Shown: piece by piece, positions 53,175-64,000 of the stretch
Layout of the letters: every line of letters begins with the position of its first letter
Numbering within the stretch: the stretch's first letter is position 1
NCBI RefSeq assembly: GCF_030272615.1
Contig: NC_081409.1
Span: forward strand, 469,642,573 to 469,706,572
Reading direction: 5' to 3'
DNA length: 64,000 nucleotides
Origin: Cryptomeria japonica
Lineage: Eukaryota; Streptophyta; Pinopsida; Cupressales; Cupressaceae
Notes under the pieces: model-generated
Told to the model about the DNA's origin: nothing
Database searches by the model: none
What the model saw: only the letters and a program-made list of their open reading frames with translations
Position numbers and translations under genes: made by a program

Positions 53175-55270
53175 TGTTAGATACAATGCACCACTGATAG
53201 GAGGAGGAGGTGAATCAGTGGTTCTCAAAAAATTTCCTTTTGGATTTCTTTTGTGAGCAACACCTATTTAAAAATCAAGCGCAATGCAGACTTACCGGTT
53301 AGTAATGAGACTAACTCAAACACACACACACATAAGGAGATATCACATAACACTAGTATATACGAGGAAAACCCAAGAAGGAAAAAACCTCGGTGAGAAA
53401 TGTTGCTGGAGACTACTGCTCTAATCCAAGCTCACAGTAAAACACAATTACAAATTTTAGGGCACCAACCCAAGGAGCACAAACCCCTAACTTTAGGGAA
53501 CCAACCTAAGGAGCTATAACCCCTATTAGATTTATGGGCTAAAATCCAAAGGAGCACCAACCCCTACATCGAGCTACAACTCAGTGTTCACAAAGAAAAC
53601 TTCAACTGCATAAGTTGTTATCATGTTACAAGTGAATCTTGCAACCTTATCAAATATCTTACTCTGTCAGTGAATTATCTTCTCTCCTTTACTGACTCAC
53701 TCTTCTTCCTACTCTACACCTGCTACTTCTATGATGGATCTATATCTCACCTTCAGCACATCACCGGTATCACACTCTATCGATGTAAACACTATCGGTT
53801 CTTCTCTCCAACCGGTTGAAGGCTTCAACCAAGTTCACTCTCCCTCTCTTCTTAGATGCTCATGAAGCACTCAGCTGATCTTGTTCTTACTTGCAGAAGT
53901 CTTTCACTTTACAAAACATAATATTCACCTCTTCAAAAGTAGCAAACAATCTCTTAGGCCTTTTTACTTATAGCCCAGATTTCCCACCAAATGCCAATTC
54001 AAAATTCAGGCGGTTAGGGTTTCCTCACCATCCTCGAGGCAAACCAAATCCAATCAGATCTTACATGATCTAATATTTTTGACATCTAAATGCATATCTC
54101 CACCATAGTCGCATCTCCTCGATCATGCCCTTCAATCCTGGCAAATTACTTTTTACCCTCACGACAAATCCTTTGGTCAGTCAAGAAAGATCTATCAGGA
54201 TGTTTCCTTCATTGCTTCAATCTTCTCAATATCTTTTAGTTGGCTGATAGTTGTCTTCCAGACCTCAAGCCCCAAACTCCTACAATCGCTCTGTAGCAAG
54301 TCCATGATTTGTGGGGTCTTTCATTAAAGTTGACCAACCCTATAACAACCTTATCATTGTACATTCTATCTTTATCCAATCATGGGTTTGCCATGTTGAC
54401 TCCATGTCGACTATCTGCCAGCTTGGCACTTCAAGTTGGTCCAAGTAGGATCACTGAACAACCACCCTACCAGTTCCTTACTTAGGCTGGTTTGCTAACC
54501 CTTCTGGTCTCAACCATTCTACCAGTTATCTTGTCATATCTGCTCTCATCTTGAACTGTAGATGGAACTCTCAAACTAGTCTCTAGACTACTAAGTCCAA
54601 GATATCTTCTGCTACTTCATCTTTCTTATACAACAGATTGACTCATATACTGGTTACCACTCCTGATGACATCATGTCATCATTCTTACTCAAGACTCCA
54701 TCTTCTTTTCACTCAGGTCAAATTCCTCTGTTTGTATCTACTCGGCCTTGCCTTTTCCCTGATGGCTTTGACCATATCTCAACTAGTTTGTCAAGATGAC
54801 AAACACTTCATACTTCCTCTATACTAGCATCTCCACATACCTCTTCATTCTTATCTCACCAAACTAAGATGCACTCAATGGATAGTAGGAGATAAGCACC
54901 ACTTGCTAGATTAGATAATACTTTGTCTTCTACATCCTACAATGTTCTTCATGTGATCTAATGTGAGCACATTTATTGTCAGTCAATGCTTCACATGATG
55001 ACTATTTCTTCATCCAATGGGAGTCTTGTTGTTCTGGAACCTCTTAGAAACCATTGAAACCATTTCTCCATCTCATCACACAAGTTAGGCGCTAACTTGT
55101 GTACTAATGATTTCTGTGAGCATCTTCTTTACCTTTGTCAGTGTTCAGCAACACAAGGTGATATCCAAGCTATCACAAACTATACTCCTTCATATCAGTT
55201 TTGCACATACATCTCATCTACCAGTGGTCATCCCATACTGGTTGACATCAATGACAACATAATGCCAACA
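53175..55270 (-). repeat. E6 3' LTR (left end on the plus strand)
   Basis: 2,096 bp, pair of 58090-60171 (2,082 bp), with scattered differences visible throughout. A minus-strand TATA-like ctataagt is at 53966-53973. No convincing ORF. Confidence 0.92.
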
Positions 55271-55284
55271 ATCTCCCCCTTTGG
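55271..55284 (-). other. E6 polypurine tract
   Basis: The minus strand reads CCAAAGGGGGAGAT directly before the 3' LTR (TGTTGGCATT). Typical plus-strand primer of Copia elements. Confidence 0.85.
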
Positions 55285-56479
55285 CATTGATGTCAACACA
55301 TGTAGTATTTGGTATACTACAGTAACTTTCTTCCCCTTTGACAACAATGGCAAAGGGCATTGTTGGGATAACATTTCTCCTTGCATCCACCAAGCACTGT
55401 CATGAATCTTTCTCCCCTTATTACCAGGTGCATCTCCCTTTTAAAGATTATGCACAACATCATCTCAAACATCAACACTTGAGATGGAAAGCTCAGGTAC
55501 CAAACCCTTTACAGAAAACACCGGTCTCTCTCCTTCTTTGAGCATCTACTTGATCTGCTTCCTTGTTCAGTCTATCTGATATCAATATGAGGATATAGCT
55601 CTAAACTCCCCCTAAACCATAGATTTATGGTCTTCATTCTCATCTACCAAATTTCAAAATGGTACTCACCTAAGTACCTATAACCTCTACATACAAAGAG
55701 AGATAATATACTAACAGTACCCTTGCAGGTCACCTATCCAACCGGTTGACTCATAAAGATGCATCCACATGAGATCAGCTACCAGAACAATACATGTAAT
55801 TTAGGTCCTTTCCAATAACACCTGAGACATAACCACATCCATCCAGGCCATTAGAGTTACTCCAATGATCCCTCAACTCATTGACTTACATAACTTAGCA
55901 ACACTGATCAACATCTGTGATGATAAAATGCTTCACATACTAGTCTCTTGTCTATACCAGGTCCCTTTCCTGTTTACCTTTCTTTCCCAGTTCCAATTTC
56001 TTTTGCTATCATTCCTTTCACCTGTAGCAGTAGACCATCTTCCATATGTAGTCAAGGTGATAACTACTCACACACACTGCAATCTTATTTTCTTCCTCTT
56101 ACCAGTAGCAGCTTGTTCATCTCCTTGACCACTTACAACTAAGGGGTGAATGATCTAATTAATATGTAACTCCCCCTAAGTCTTGCATCTCCTTTAAGCC
56201 ATAGGAAATAAAATTTGTGCATTTGGTGCACAATGCCGGTCCATGGTCCTATTTTCTTGTTTCTTCCTCCATGCCTATTTTGTCTCACTTTTCTCCCCCT
56301 TTTTAGCCCAGGGAGCAGGTTTCATCTTCTCCTGCTGATCAACGCTTACACTTCCAGATTTAGTACCAAGATGGGAGGTAGTAATGTAGAAGCACACTGC
56401 ATCCATGCTAACCTCATGACATGGGAACCTTCTATTATACCTGTTCGCTCTTCTTCTTCTTGTCATGTCATTGTGTCCA
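55285..56479 (-). other. E6 region between gag and polypurine tract
   Basis: About 1.2 kb where pol would lie in a complete element. I see only short broken open frames on either strand and no polymerase, integrase or protease motif. Confidence 0.6.
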
Positions 56480-58020
56480 TCTATCGATTTCCTTGGATAT
56501 CTTGCATGATCAAGAACACCACTCATCTTGTTCCATGTAGGTCTCTACTACTTGTATCCTTTGTAACTACTTTCATGCTGAGCATGACTATTCAACCAGT
56601 TGTTGTAGAACTGTAAGTTTTTCCTCCTGCAATAATAACTTCTATGTCCAGGTCTATTGCAGCTATGACATACAACATTAGCAATACCGAAAGAGGGGGT
56701 ATGCATTCTTCTTCCCCTAGATGGATTATGCTCATACGCATACAATCTATAGCCATCTGATTTATTATGCCTAGGAAGAACACTTTGTATATTCTTAGGC
56801 CTCATTTAACATTATTCTACCCTATGGGCATAACCTTTGCATCCAAAACAATAACCGAAGAGAGGAGGCTTATTACTTACAAATTTATTTTGCCAAACAT
56901 GAGGTGTTCTTACCGATTTGGCATCTGCATTTTTCTTTCTTCAGGAAAGGATCTGGGGTTGTCCATTCTCTACTGATCTTTCATTTGTTCTCTTCTTCTA
57001 CCATGCTTGTCTTGACTTAGTGGTAGCATCATTTCTTTGTCTTCTACTAATAGGAGATCTTCCTTATTCATGCTACTGGTAACACTATCTTCCCTCATCT
57101 TTCCTTTTCCTTTCAGATTTGCATTGTTTCTCCATGCAACATCATTCCTTATTCTTAGCTTGAGTTCATCTTGACATTTCTCAATTTCTTTTATGAGATT
57201 CTCCATCTCTTCCTTCATCTCTTAACATTCCTTGTCCTTTGTTTCCACTTCTAGCTAGAGCTCCTCACATCTCCTCTTCTTATCATCAAATGTTGAATTC
57301 AACTCACCAGTCAATCCTTTTTCCTCTTCAAGTTGAGATGTCAATATATAGATATTTCTATTTGATTCTTCAAGACATATTCTCAACTGGCTGCATTCAT
57401 CATGAACTAAAGCTTTGTAATTTTAAAAATCCTTTCTAACACTTTGCAGCTCATCTAGTGCACTTACTAGTTCACATTCAAGATCTACTTTGGCTTCATA
57501 TTCATCATTATTCCCAAACACATCTTGCCAGTGGGATCTATCAGTCTTATCACACTCTGATGTGTGTGCATCACTTTTTGTCTCTTGTGCCATGAAGAGA
57601 TGAGTTTCCTCTTCATCAAAACTGTAGCACCTTACAGATCTGCTGTCAACACTTCCACTTGTGTCAACATTGTTGTTCTTCATGCTTCCACAATCCGATT
57701 CAGAAGTGCATGGCTCATTTCCATAAAGCATATTCAATCTATCCCTTAGACTCTTTATTGTTTTGCATCTCTCCACCTATGAGGAGACATCACTGTTGAG
57801 CCCACTGAGTATAGTCTTCATGGCTTCTTCATTACATAGGTGTCTTCTTTCTTCTTCAGTGCTAGTGGGGGGACATACATTCCTAGGGAGACCATTTACA
57901 ACTACCATCCAGACATCAAACCCTAGGGAGGATAGGAAGACTTCCATTCAACAACCCTAAATAGAATAGTTTGATCTATCAAACACTTGAGTGGGGATTG
58001 ATACTAAACAGACCATTGTG
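56480..58020 (-). pseudogene. E6 gag: UBN2-type domain, coiled coil, zinc knuckles
   Basis: Starts near 58005 as FDRSNYSI, stop, MEVFLSSLGFDVWMVVVNG, the F-x-G/R-x-N-Y...M..FL...G..VW signature of Copia gag. Then AMKTILSGLNSDVSS and VERCKTIKSLRDRLNMLYGN, as in the UBN2 domain. From about 57510 to 57130 a charged coiled coil (ICLEESNRNIYILTSQLEEE, MKEEMENLIKEIEKCQDELK). Knuckles: a degraded CFGCKGYAHRVE near 56850 and CHSCNRPGHRSYYC near 56665. Stops near 57980, 57778, 57420, 57220 and in the 56900s. RNA-binding particle protein in life; broken here. Confidence 0.85.
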
Positions 58021-58074
58021 TCCTTAGGCCAGAATCTACCCAAGTTGGAGAACACTCTTCTAACTAGGAATCTA

Positions 58075-58087
58075 GGATCTGATACCA
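58075..58087 (-). other. E6 primer binding site (initiator-Met tRNA type)
   Basis: Minus strand TGGTATCAGATCC, two bases inside the 5' LTR end. Confidence 0.9.
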
Positions 58088-58089
58088 AC

Positions 58090-60171
58090 TGTTAGACACA
58101 ATGCACCACTGAGAGAGGGAGGGGGTGAAACAGTGGTTCTCAAAACTTTTCCTTTTGGCTTTCTTTTGTGAGAAACACCAGTTTGTGAATCAAGCGCAAT
58201 GCAGACTTACCGGTTAGTAATGAGATTGACTCAAATACACAAACACACAAGGAGACATCACATAACACCAATATATATGAGGAAAACCCAAGATGGGAAA
58301 AACCTCGGGGAGCAATGTTGTTGGAGACTACTGCTCCAATCCAACTTCACAATAAAACACAGTTACAAAGTTTAGGGCACCAACCCCTAAATTTAGGGCA
58401 CTGACCCAAGGAGATACAACCCTTATTAAATTTATGGGCTACAACCCAAAGGAGCATCAACCCCTACACCAAGCTACAACTCAATGTTCACAAAGCAAAC
58501 TTCAACTGCATAAGTTGTTATCATGTTACAAGTGAATCTTGCAACCTTATCAAATATCTTACTTTGTCGGTGAAGTATCTTCTCTCCTTTATTGACTCAC
58601 TCTTCTTCCTTCTCTGCACCTGCTGCTTCTCTGCTAGATCTACAACTGACCTTCAACACATCACCGATATCACACTCTGTCGATGTAAACACTATCAGTT
58701 CTTCTCTCCAACTAGTTGAAGGCTTCAACCAGGTTCACTCTCCCTCTCTTCTTAGATGCTCATTAAGCACTCGGCTTATCTTGTTCTTACATGCAAAAGT
58801 CTTCCACTTCACAACAACACAATATTCACCTCTTCCGTAGCAACAAACAATCTCTTAGGCCCTTTTACTTATAGCCCATATTTCCTGCCAAACACCAATT
58901 CAAAATTAAGGTGGTTAGGGTTTCTTCACCATCCTCGAGGCAAACCAAATCCAATCAGATCTTGCATGATCTGATCTTTCTAACATTTGAATGCATATCT
59001 CCGCCATAGTCACATCTCCTTGATCATGCCCTTCAATCCTTGTGAATTACTTTTTATTCTCACGACAAATCCTTTGGTCAGTCAAGAAAGATCTCTCAGG
59101 ATGTTTCCTTCATTGCTTTGATATTCTCAATATTTCTTAGCAGACTCGTAGTTGTCTTCCATACCTCGAGCCCCAAACTCCTGCAATCACTCTACAACAA
59201 GTCCGTGATTTGTGGGGTCTTTCATTAAAGCTGACCAACCCTGCAACAACCTTATCATTGTACATTCTATCTTTATCAAATCACAGGTTTTCCATGTTGA
59301 CTCCATGTCAACTATCTTCCAACTTGGCACTTCAATTTGGTCCAAGTAGGATCACTGACCAACCACCCTACCGGTTCCTTACTTAGGCCTATTTGCTAAC
59401 CCTTTCGGTTTCAGCCATTCTACTAGTTATCTTGTCATATTTGCTCTCATCTTGAATTGTAGATGGAACTCTCAAACTAGTCTCCAGACTACTAAGTTCA
59501 AGATATCTTTTGCTACTTCATCTTACTTATACAACAGATGGACTCATATATCAGTTACCACTCCTGATGACATCATGTCATCATTCTTACTCAAGGCTCC
59601 ATCTTCTTTTCACTCAATTCAAATTCCTCTATTTGTTTCTACTTAGCCTTTCCTTTTCCTTGCTAGCTTTGACCATATCTCAACTAGTTTGTCAAGATGA
59701 CAAACACTTCATACTCCCTCTATACTAGCATCTCCACATACCTCTTCATTCTTATCTCACCAAACTAAGATGCACTCAATGCAACATAGGATATAAGAAC
59801 CACTTGCTAGATGAGATAACACTTTGTCTTCTGCATCCTACAATGTTCTTCATGTGATTTGATGTGAGCAAATTTACTTTCAGTCAATGCTTCGCATCAT
59901 GACTACTTCTTCATCCAATGGGAGTCTTGTTGTTTGCCAACATGTAAGCAACCACTCAAACCACTTCTCCATCTCATCACATAGGTCAGGCACTAACTTG
60001 TGTACTAATGACTTCTATGAGCATTTTCTTTACCTTTACCGGTGTTTAGCAACATAAGGTGATATCCAAGCTATCACAAATTGTACTCCTTCATATCAGT
60101 GTTGCACATACATCTCATCTATCGGTGGTCATCCCATACTAGTTGACATCAATGACAACACAATGCCAACA
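58090..60171 (-). repeat. E6 5' LTR (right end on the plus strand)
   Basis: 2,082 bp, pair of 53175-55270. A minus-strand TATA-like ctataagt lies at 58867-58874. Confidence 0.92.
58867..58874 (-). promoter_or_regulatory. Putative TATA box of the E6 5' LTR
   Basis: Minus-strand ctataagt, present at the matching place in both LTRs. Position and conservation only. Confidence 0.35.
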
Positions 60172-60176
60172 TACCT

Positions 60177-60249
60177 TGGTGAAGGTTTATGCATTGTCCA
60201 TCAACACCTGGGGGAATTGGATACAACTTACCCATAGGAGTAAACCTAT
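60177..60249 (+). pseudogene. Gypsy-type gag relic, right part
   Basis: Continues the frame cut at 53174 with VKVYALSINTWGNWIQL, after which E7 begins. Only 73 bp remain. The five bases before E7 are cctat. Confidence 0.6.
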
Positions 60250-61432
60250 TGCTATTTACTAAGTTGTCATTAGTTTTATATCCAAAGTCATCCTATATAC
60301 TCTAGTTGGTTAATACTACCAAAACTTCCAGCCGATAAATACCAAGGCTACCAGTGTCGGTTACAAAAGAGAGACAAGTCACCGAGATGATATATATCAA
60401 GCTATGAACCGAGTTAATATGTCTACTGAGTAGCAAAGAAGGTATACTGAGTTAATCTAAACCGAGTGGAAATGTGTTACCAAATTCAATGAACCTGGAC
60501 ACACATGTGAAACTTGTTACAAGATTCAAGAAGATGAAATGGTTATTACATTGGAAATTGCATTTAAAGATTTTGTATGATTTTGAGGAAGAATATCCAA
60601 TGAAATAATTTCTATGTTTATTCATTCAATAAAACATGTTTGTATGATCAAAGCATGAACAGATCATCATCTTAGAGATCAATATAAACATAATGATTTG
60701 AGTATTTGAATAATGTCATGGAAAATAAAGAGATAAGATACAAAGTGATCATATAGTGAAGAAAGAAGATTGACAAAGATATTCAGAGGTTACCGAGAAG
60801 GTTTCAGAGAATAGTTTAAGGGACAGAGTATACAGAAGTGGTTACCGAGTTTATTTATCAATTACCAAGGAATTCTATGAGCAAGGTAATTTTATATTGA
60901 GCACATAGAGTCTGCTATAATATTTTAGATGTGAAGTTGTAGACATTTTGTAAATATTTTGATTGAATTGTTAAGTTGTGTTAGAAACCTTTAATAGGGT
61001 AAAAGACTCTAATAAAGTCTATAAATTTTAAAGCCTTTAACCAGGTACAACATTTTGTAGAAGTGTTTGTAAAATCCTTTAGCAAGGTAGATCTAAAGAT
61101 CTTTATACTCCTAACAGGGTAAGCTATTAGAAATAGCTAAACATGTAGCTCTAACCAATCAATCTTGATTACTGCAGTAGTGAAGTTGTGGGTGCCATCC
61201 CCACCGTAGTTTTTCTCTCTAATCAAGAGTTTCTACATAACCAAAATCTTTGTGTTATGGAGTGAAATTTTGATGGATGTTATTTCTATGATTATGTTTC
61301 AGTATTATATATTTATGAGATCAGCAATACTTAGTTTGTGTTTATCAGTAAAATTGTTTTTCAAGAAAAGTTTTGAAGTACTGATTCACCCCTCCCCTCT
61401 CAGTACATTAGATTTCCAAGTCAGACCTAACA
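60250..61432 (+). repeat. E7 5' LTR
   Basis: 1,183 bp. Begins TGCTATTTACTAAG (three bases shorter than E1 at this point) and ends CCTAACA. Clearly homologous to the E1 LTRs but well diverged. Confidence 0.9.
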
Positions 61433-61434
61433 AT

Positions 61435-61446
61435 TGGAATGAGAGC
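61435..61446 (+). other. E7 primer binding site, mutated
   Basis: TGGAATGAGAGC against TGGTATCAGAGC in E1: two changes in 12. Confidence 0.8.
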
Positions 61447-61493
61447 TTAATTCTTGGTAAATGGACTAACAGCCTAAAGAGAAAGATCCTATC

Positions 61494-62620
61494 AATGGAA
61501 GGCTATAAAAAATCATGCAGGATTGTGAATTCAAGAAGAATTCGATCATGCTAATCAAATGATTGCAGATATGCAGAGGCAAATGCAAAGATCACTGAAA
61601 GTGAAAAGAAGGTTGTCTAATGATTTACAAGACTCACAAGAGCTGGTGGAACAAATTGAGACATCATCTGAGAATAGCATATCAGAAGAATCTGAAGAAA
61701 TGATTGCAGAATTGAAAGAAAAGAACAAAGCACTTAATGAATAGCTAAAAGCAATGAGAAGGGAACATGAGTATTTCAGCACACAGATGACTGAAAATCT
61801 TGATGCATTGAGAATAGCTAAAGATAATAAGCGAAGTATAGAAGGAGAAAAACAACAACTAGAAGCAATGGTGTCTGCAAAGAATGACGAAATATCAAGG
61901 ATGACTAAAGTTCAACATAATCTGTCTAATCAATTGGATTATGCACATCATGAAGCTACTCTAAAGGAAAATGAGATCCAAACATTGAAATTTGAATTAT
62001 CAAGATTGACCAATGAAATAGAAGTAGAAAAGAAGTCAAAAGAAACACTTAGGAAAAGCCATGAATCGTCAAGAATGTTGGATGAGAAACTAAATATGAG
62101 AACACCCAATAAAGTTGTAGGACTCATTTACAAAGGAAACAACTCTATCGAGAAAGGGATCAACACCACCGAGAAAGGAGAATCATCAAAGAAAGATGGA
62201 AACAAAGATAACATGAAGGACAAGAAGCCTATTTGCAACTACTATGGAAAACAAGGACATACTGCCAACATTTGCTAGATAAGAAAAGGTAAGCAACCGA
62301 ATGTTACTAGGTTTGATGGTTATTGTTATAATTGCAACAAGCATGGTCACACATCTAAGCAATGTAGGATAAAGTCTGTTAACAATTATCAGAAGGAAAA
62401 ATTCAAGGGGTTTTGCAAAAATTGTAATAGATATGGACACAATACCAAGAAATGTTGGTTTAAGAAGAAAAACTGTATGTGGACTCCACACTAAGCAAAC
62501 AATAGAAGCTACCAAACCCACACAGATCTCAGTCAACAATATACTTCAGTACCATGGGATTACAATACAAGAATATGATGTGAATGTTGTGGAAGATACG
62601 AACATATAAGTGCAAACTGT
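61494..62620 (+). pseudogene. E7 gag remnant: coiled coil and zinc knuckles
   Basis: ATG at 61494 matches the E1 start at 4179. The coiled-coil part is cleaner than in E1 (IADMQRQMQRSLKVKRRLSN; 61754-62278 open for 174 codons). Knuckles: CNYYGKQGHTANIC near 62235, then YNCNKHGHTSKQC with the first Cys changed to Tyr, CKNCNRYGHNTKKC, and CECCGRYEHISANC cut by the deletion. Frameshift near 61535; stops near 61741, 62276 and 62494. Confidence 0.85.
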
Positions 62621-64000
62621 ATTGAGATTAAGGATATGTATGACAAAATATGCACTAATGGAAACCTAGATAGCAAGTTTGAGCATATCAAAGTTAAGGG
62701 ATTGATCGAAGCCCTAACTTATCCTTGAGTCTTCAAACCCCAATGGGTCAAATTTGTTTTGAGCCGTGTGCATGACAATTTTATGTGGTTAGAGGATCAA
62801 CCTTTCAAGATCACCAAGGAGATTATTCACATGATAATCGGATACCCTATATTTGGCCATGCCTGAGAATAGAAGATGATTTCACAGAAGGAATTGATAA
62901 CATTAATAGGTGTTGAGTCTGACAGCAGAGGTCTTAAGTTGAACAGTGTGACTGATGCAGAACTCAATTTTTCTATTAGAGTTATTGGTTATTGTTTCTT
63001 CCAGTCTGCAAGAGAAAATAGTGTACCATGTGCAGCTATAGATCTGGCTTATAAAATTGTTAAAAAGGGTATGCAAATTGATTTGTGTGAAGTGTTATTG
63101 AAGAATCTTTTTGAAAATATCAATACAATAAGGAAACCAAAGAAGAAGAATACTGCAAACACACTAAAGTTTGGGTCACTTTTAGTGTGTATGTTCTATT
63201 TTCAGAAATTCTTTCCATCAGTTGATAACATTGTTTGGGAATTACACCAACCTATCACCCATCAAATAATGATTTCATCAATCAGCTAGGTGATAATTTC
63301 AATATGATAATGGATGATTACTTCAATAGATTCCAAGAAAAGATGCATAGTAGGTACAAGATTCCACCTCAACTAATGGAAAAGTACAAGGATACTATAT
63401 GTTTTGAAGTGGATACCGACTACTGTTATGTCAATGCAGTAGAATCCAAGACTCAATCATTACCACCTATGGGTTATGAGATAGATTTTGACATTTCTCA
63501 ATAGCAGATAGAAGCCTTTTTAGCACTTCCAAGGCACGCTACCAAGATCAGATATGGCACCTATGAAGAGGTGAAAGAAAAAGTAAAAATGAACATTGTA
63601 GTACCAAAGGCTGCCAGAAAACCCACTAGAATGATCAAGGATTTAACTGAGAAGTTTGGAGAAGGTTCTACCTCCACACCTACTAAGACAGTAAGAAGAA
63701 AGAATGATCAACTTTCGATTGAGGAAGAAACTGAAGCTCAAGAAGCAGCAATTACACTAAGCACCGAGTTACCAAAGGGAAAAGTTTTGAAAAGAAAGAA
63801 ATAGGATACAACCAAGGTGTCACCGACCATGCCAACAAAGCAACCGAACACTAGATCATCTACTACGTCACCTGGTAAAAAGCTGAAGAATGTAGAAATG
63901 CCTAAGGTTACAAAAACCTATAGAAAGAAGATGAGACGACTAATTTTGGATAAAGAGGAAAGTGACACAGAGTCAAAAGATGTAAATAAGTTCTAGGTTG
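62621..64000 (+). pseudogene. E7 second ORF, 5'-truncated, runs off the window
   Basis: Homologous to E1 6255-7640. Reads FVLSRVHDNFMWLEDQPFK, ITKEIIHMIIGYPIFGHA, then 62876-63289 open (LITLIGVESDSRGLKLNSVT; SLLVCMFYFQKFFPSVDNIV) and, after a one-base deletion near 63265, FNRFQEKMHSRYKIPPQLME and a Lys/Thr/Ser-rich linker. Positions that are stops in E1 are Glu and Gln codons here, confirming that the ancestral frame was open. Function unknown. Confidence 0.75.

Larger units (their letters stand above)
53175..60171 (-). mobile_element. E6: gag-only Copia-type LTR element inserted in the gag relic
   Basis: 6,997 bp with a perfect tacct duplication (53170-53174 and 60172-60176) and TGTTA/G...CAACA ends. 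Minus-strand orientation: 5' LTR 58090-60171, initiator-Met type primer site, gag with zinc knuckles, purine tract, 3' LTR 53175-55270. The internal region is only about 2.8 kb and has no protease, integrase or RT. The UBN2-type gag with long coiled coil, and the tract next to the LTR, resemble SIRE-type Copia elements. Confidence 0.92.
60250..64000 (+). mobile_element. E7: second copy of the E1 family, cut by the window edge
   Basis: 5' LTR 60250-61432, mutated primer site, gag, then the second ORF, aligned with E1 from 2923 to about 7640. An internal deletion of about 950 bp joins the fourth knuckle of gag to the middle of the first part of the second ORF (junction near 62620, matching E1 near 5300 and 6255). 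Frameshifts and stops differ from those of E1. The 3' LTR would lie beyond the window. Confidence 0.9.

Noticed and set aside
55865-56142. Hydrophobic plus-strand open frames in the E6 internal region (possible membrane proteins)
   Set aside because: They lie antisense to the element, overlap in two frames and are rich in Phe/Leu/Ser from a pyrimidine-rich strand; no conserved motif.
1-64000. CRISPR arrays, rRNA, tRNA genes or bacterial-type operons
   Set aside because: Nothing of the kind seen on either strand; the only regular repeats are LTRs, hairpin minisatellites and primer-site motifs.

Overview
This is a stretch of plant nuclear DNA made almost entirely of nested transposable elements. 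I found no intact host gene, rRNA, tRNA or CRISPR array. The large LTRs, the initiator-Met and Arg type primer sites, the plant-type L1 LINE and the deep nesting point to a seed plant with a large, repeat-rich genome. A gymnosperm would fit, but that is inference.

Layout. (1) 1-2922 and 18833-18961 are two pieces of one minus-strand L1-type LINE, split by LTR element E1 (2923-18832, plus strand, flanks gcttc/acttc). (2) The 3' LTR of E1 is split by E2 (10692-18639, minus strand, duplication gtaac). (3) E3 (18980-52202, plus strand) is a Copia element and the only one here with recognisable polymerase. It is split twice: by the giant E5 (20423-40633, duplication taagg) four codons into its gag gene, and by E4 (41607-49429, minus strand, duplication ccatt) between gag and protease. 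E4 and E2 belong to one family. (4) 52203-53174 and 60177-60249 are a decayed gag relic split by E6 (53175-60171, minus strand, duplication tacct). (5) 60250 to the window end is E7, a second copy of the E1 family.

Gene content. E1, E2, E4, E5 and E6 all carry gag-like or accessory ORFs but no recognisable reverse transcriptase or integrase; E7 has none in the part visible. Each would need enzymes supplied by another element. E3 keeps protease, integrase and RT remnants, but stop codons, frameshifts and a deletion reaching into its 3' LTR have broken it.

The most unusual object is E5, 20.2 kb long. It has three LTRs and two different internal regions (LTR1, region A, LTR2, region B, LTR3). 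The outer LTRs are both 4,920 bp and nearly identical by eye, and they are flanked by a perfect 5-bp duplication; the middle LTR is a diverged 4,270-bp form. Each LTR has a variable middle segment bordered by two conserved hairpin-forming sequences. In the outer LTRs that segment contains a broken fragment that I read as a PP2A regulatory subunit B'' gene; the middle LTR carries different, unidentified sequence. After LTR1 and LTR2 the primer-site motif recurs four times, and the first two spacings (105 and 243 bp) are the same in both leaders.
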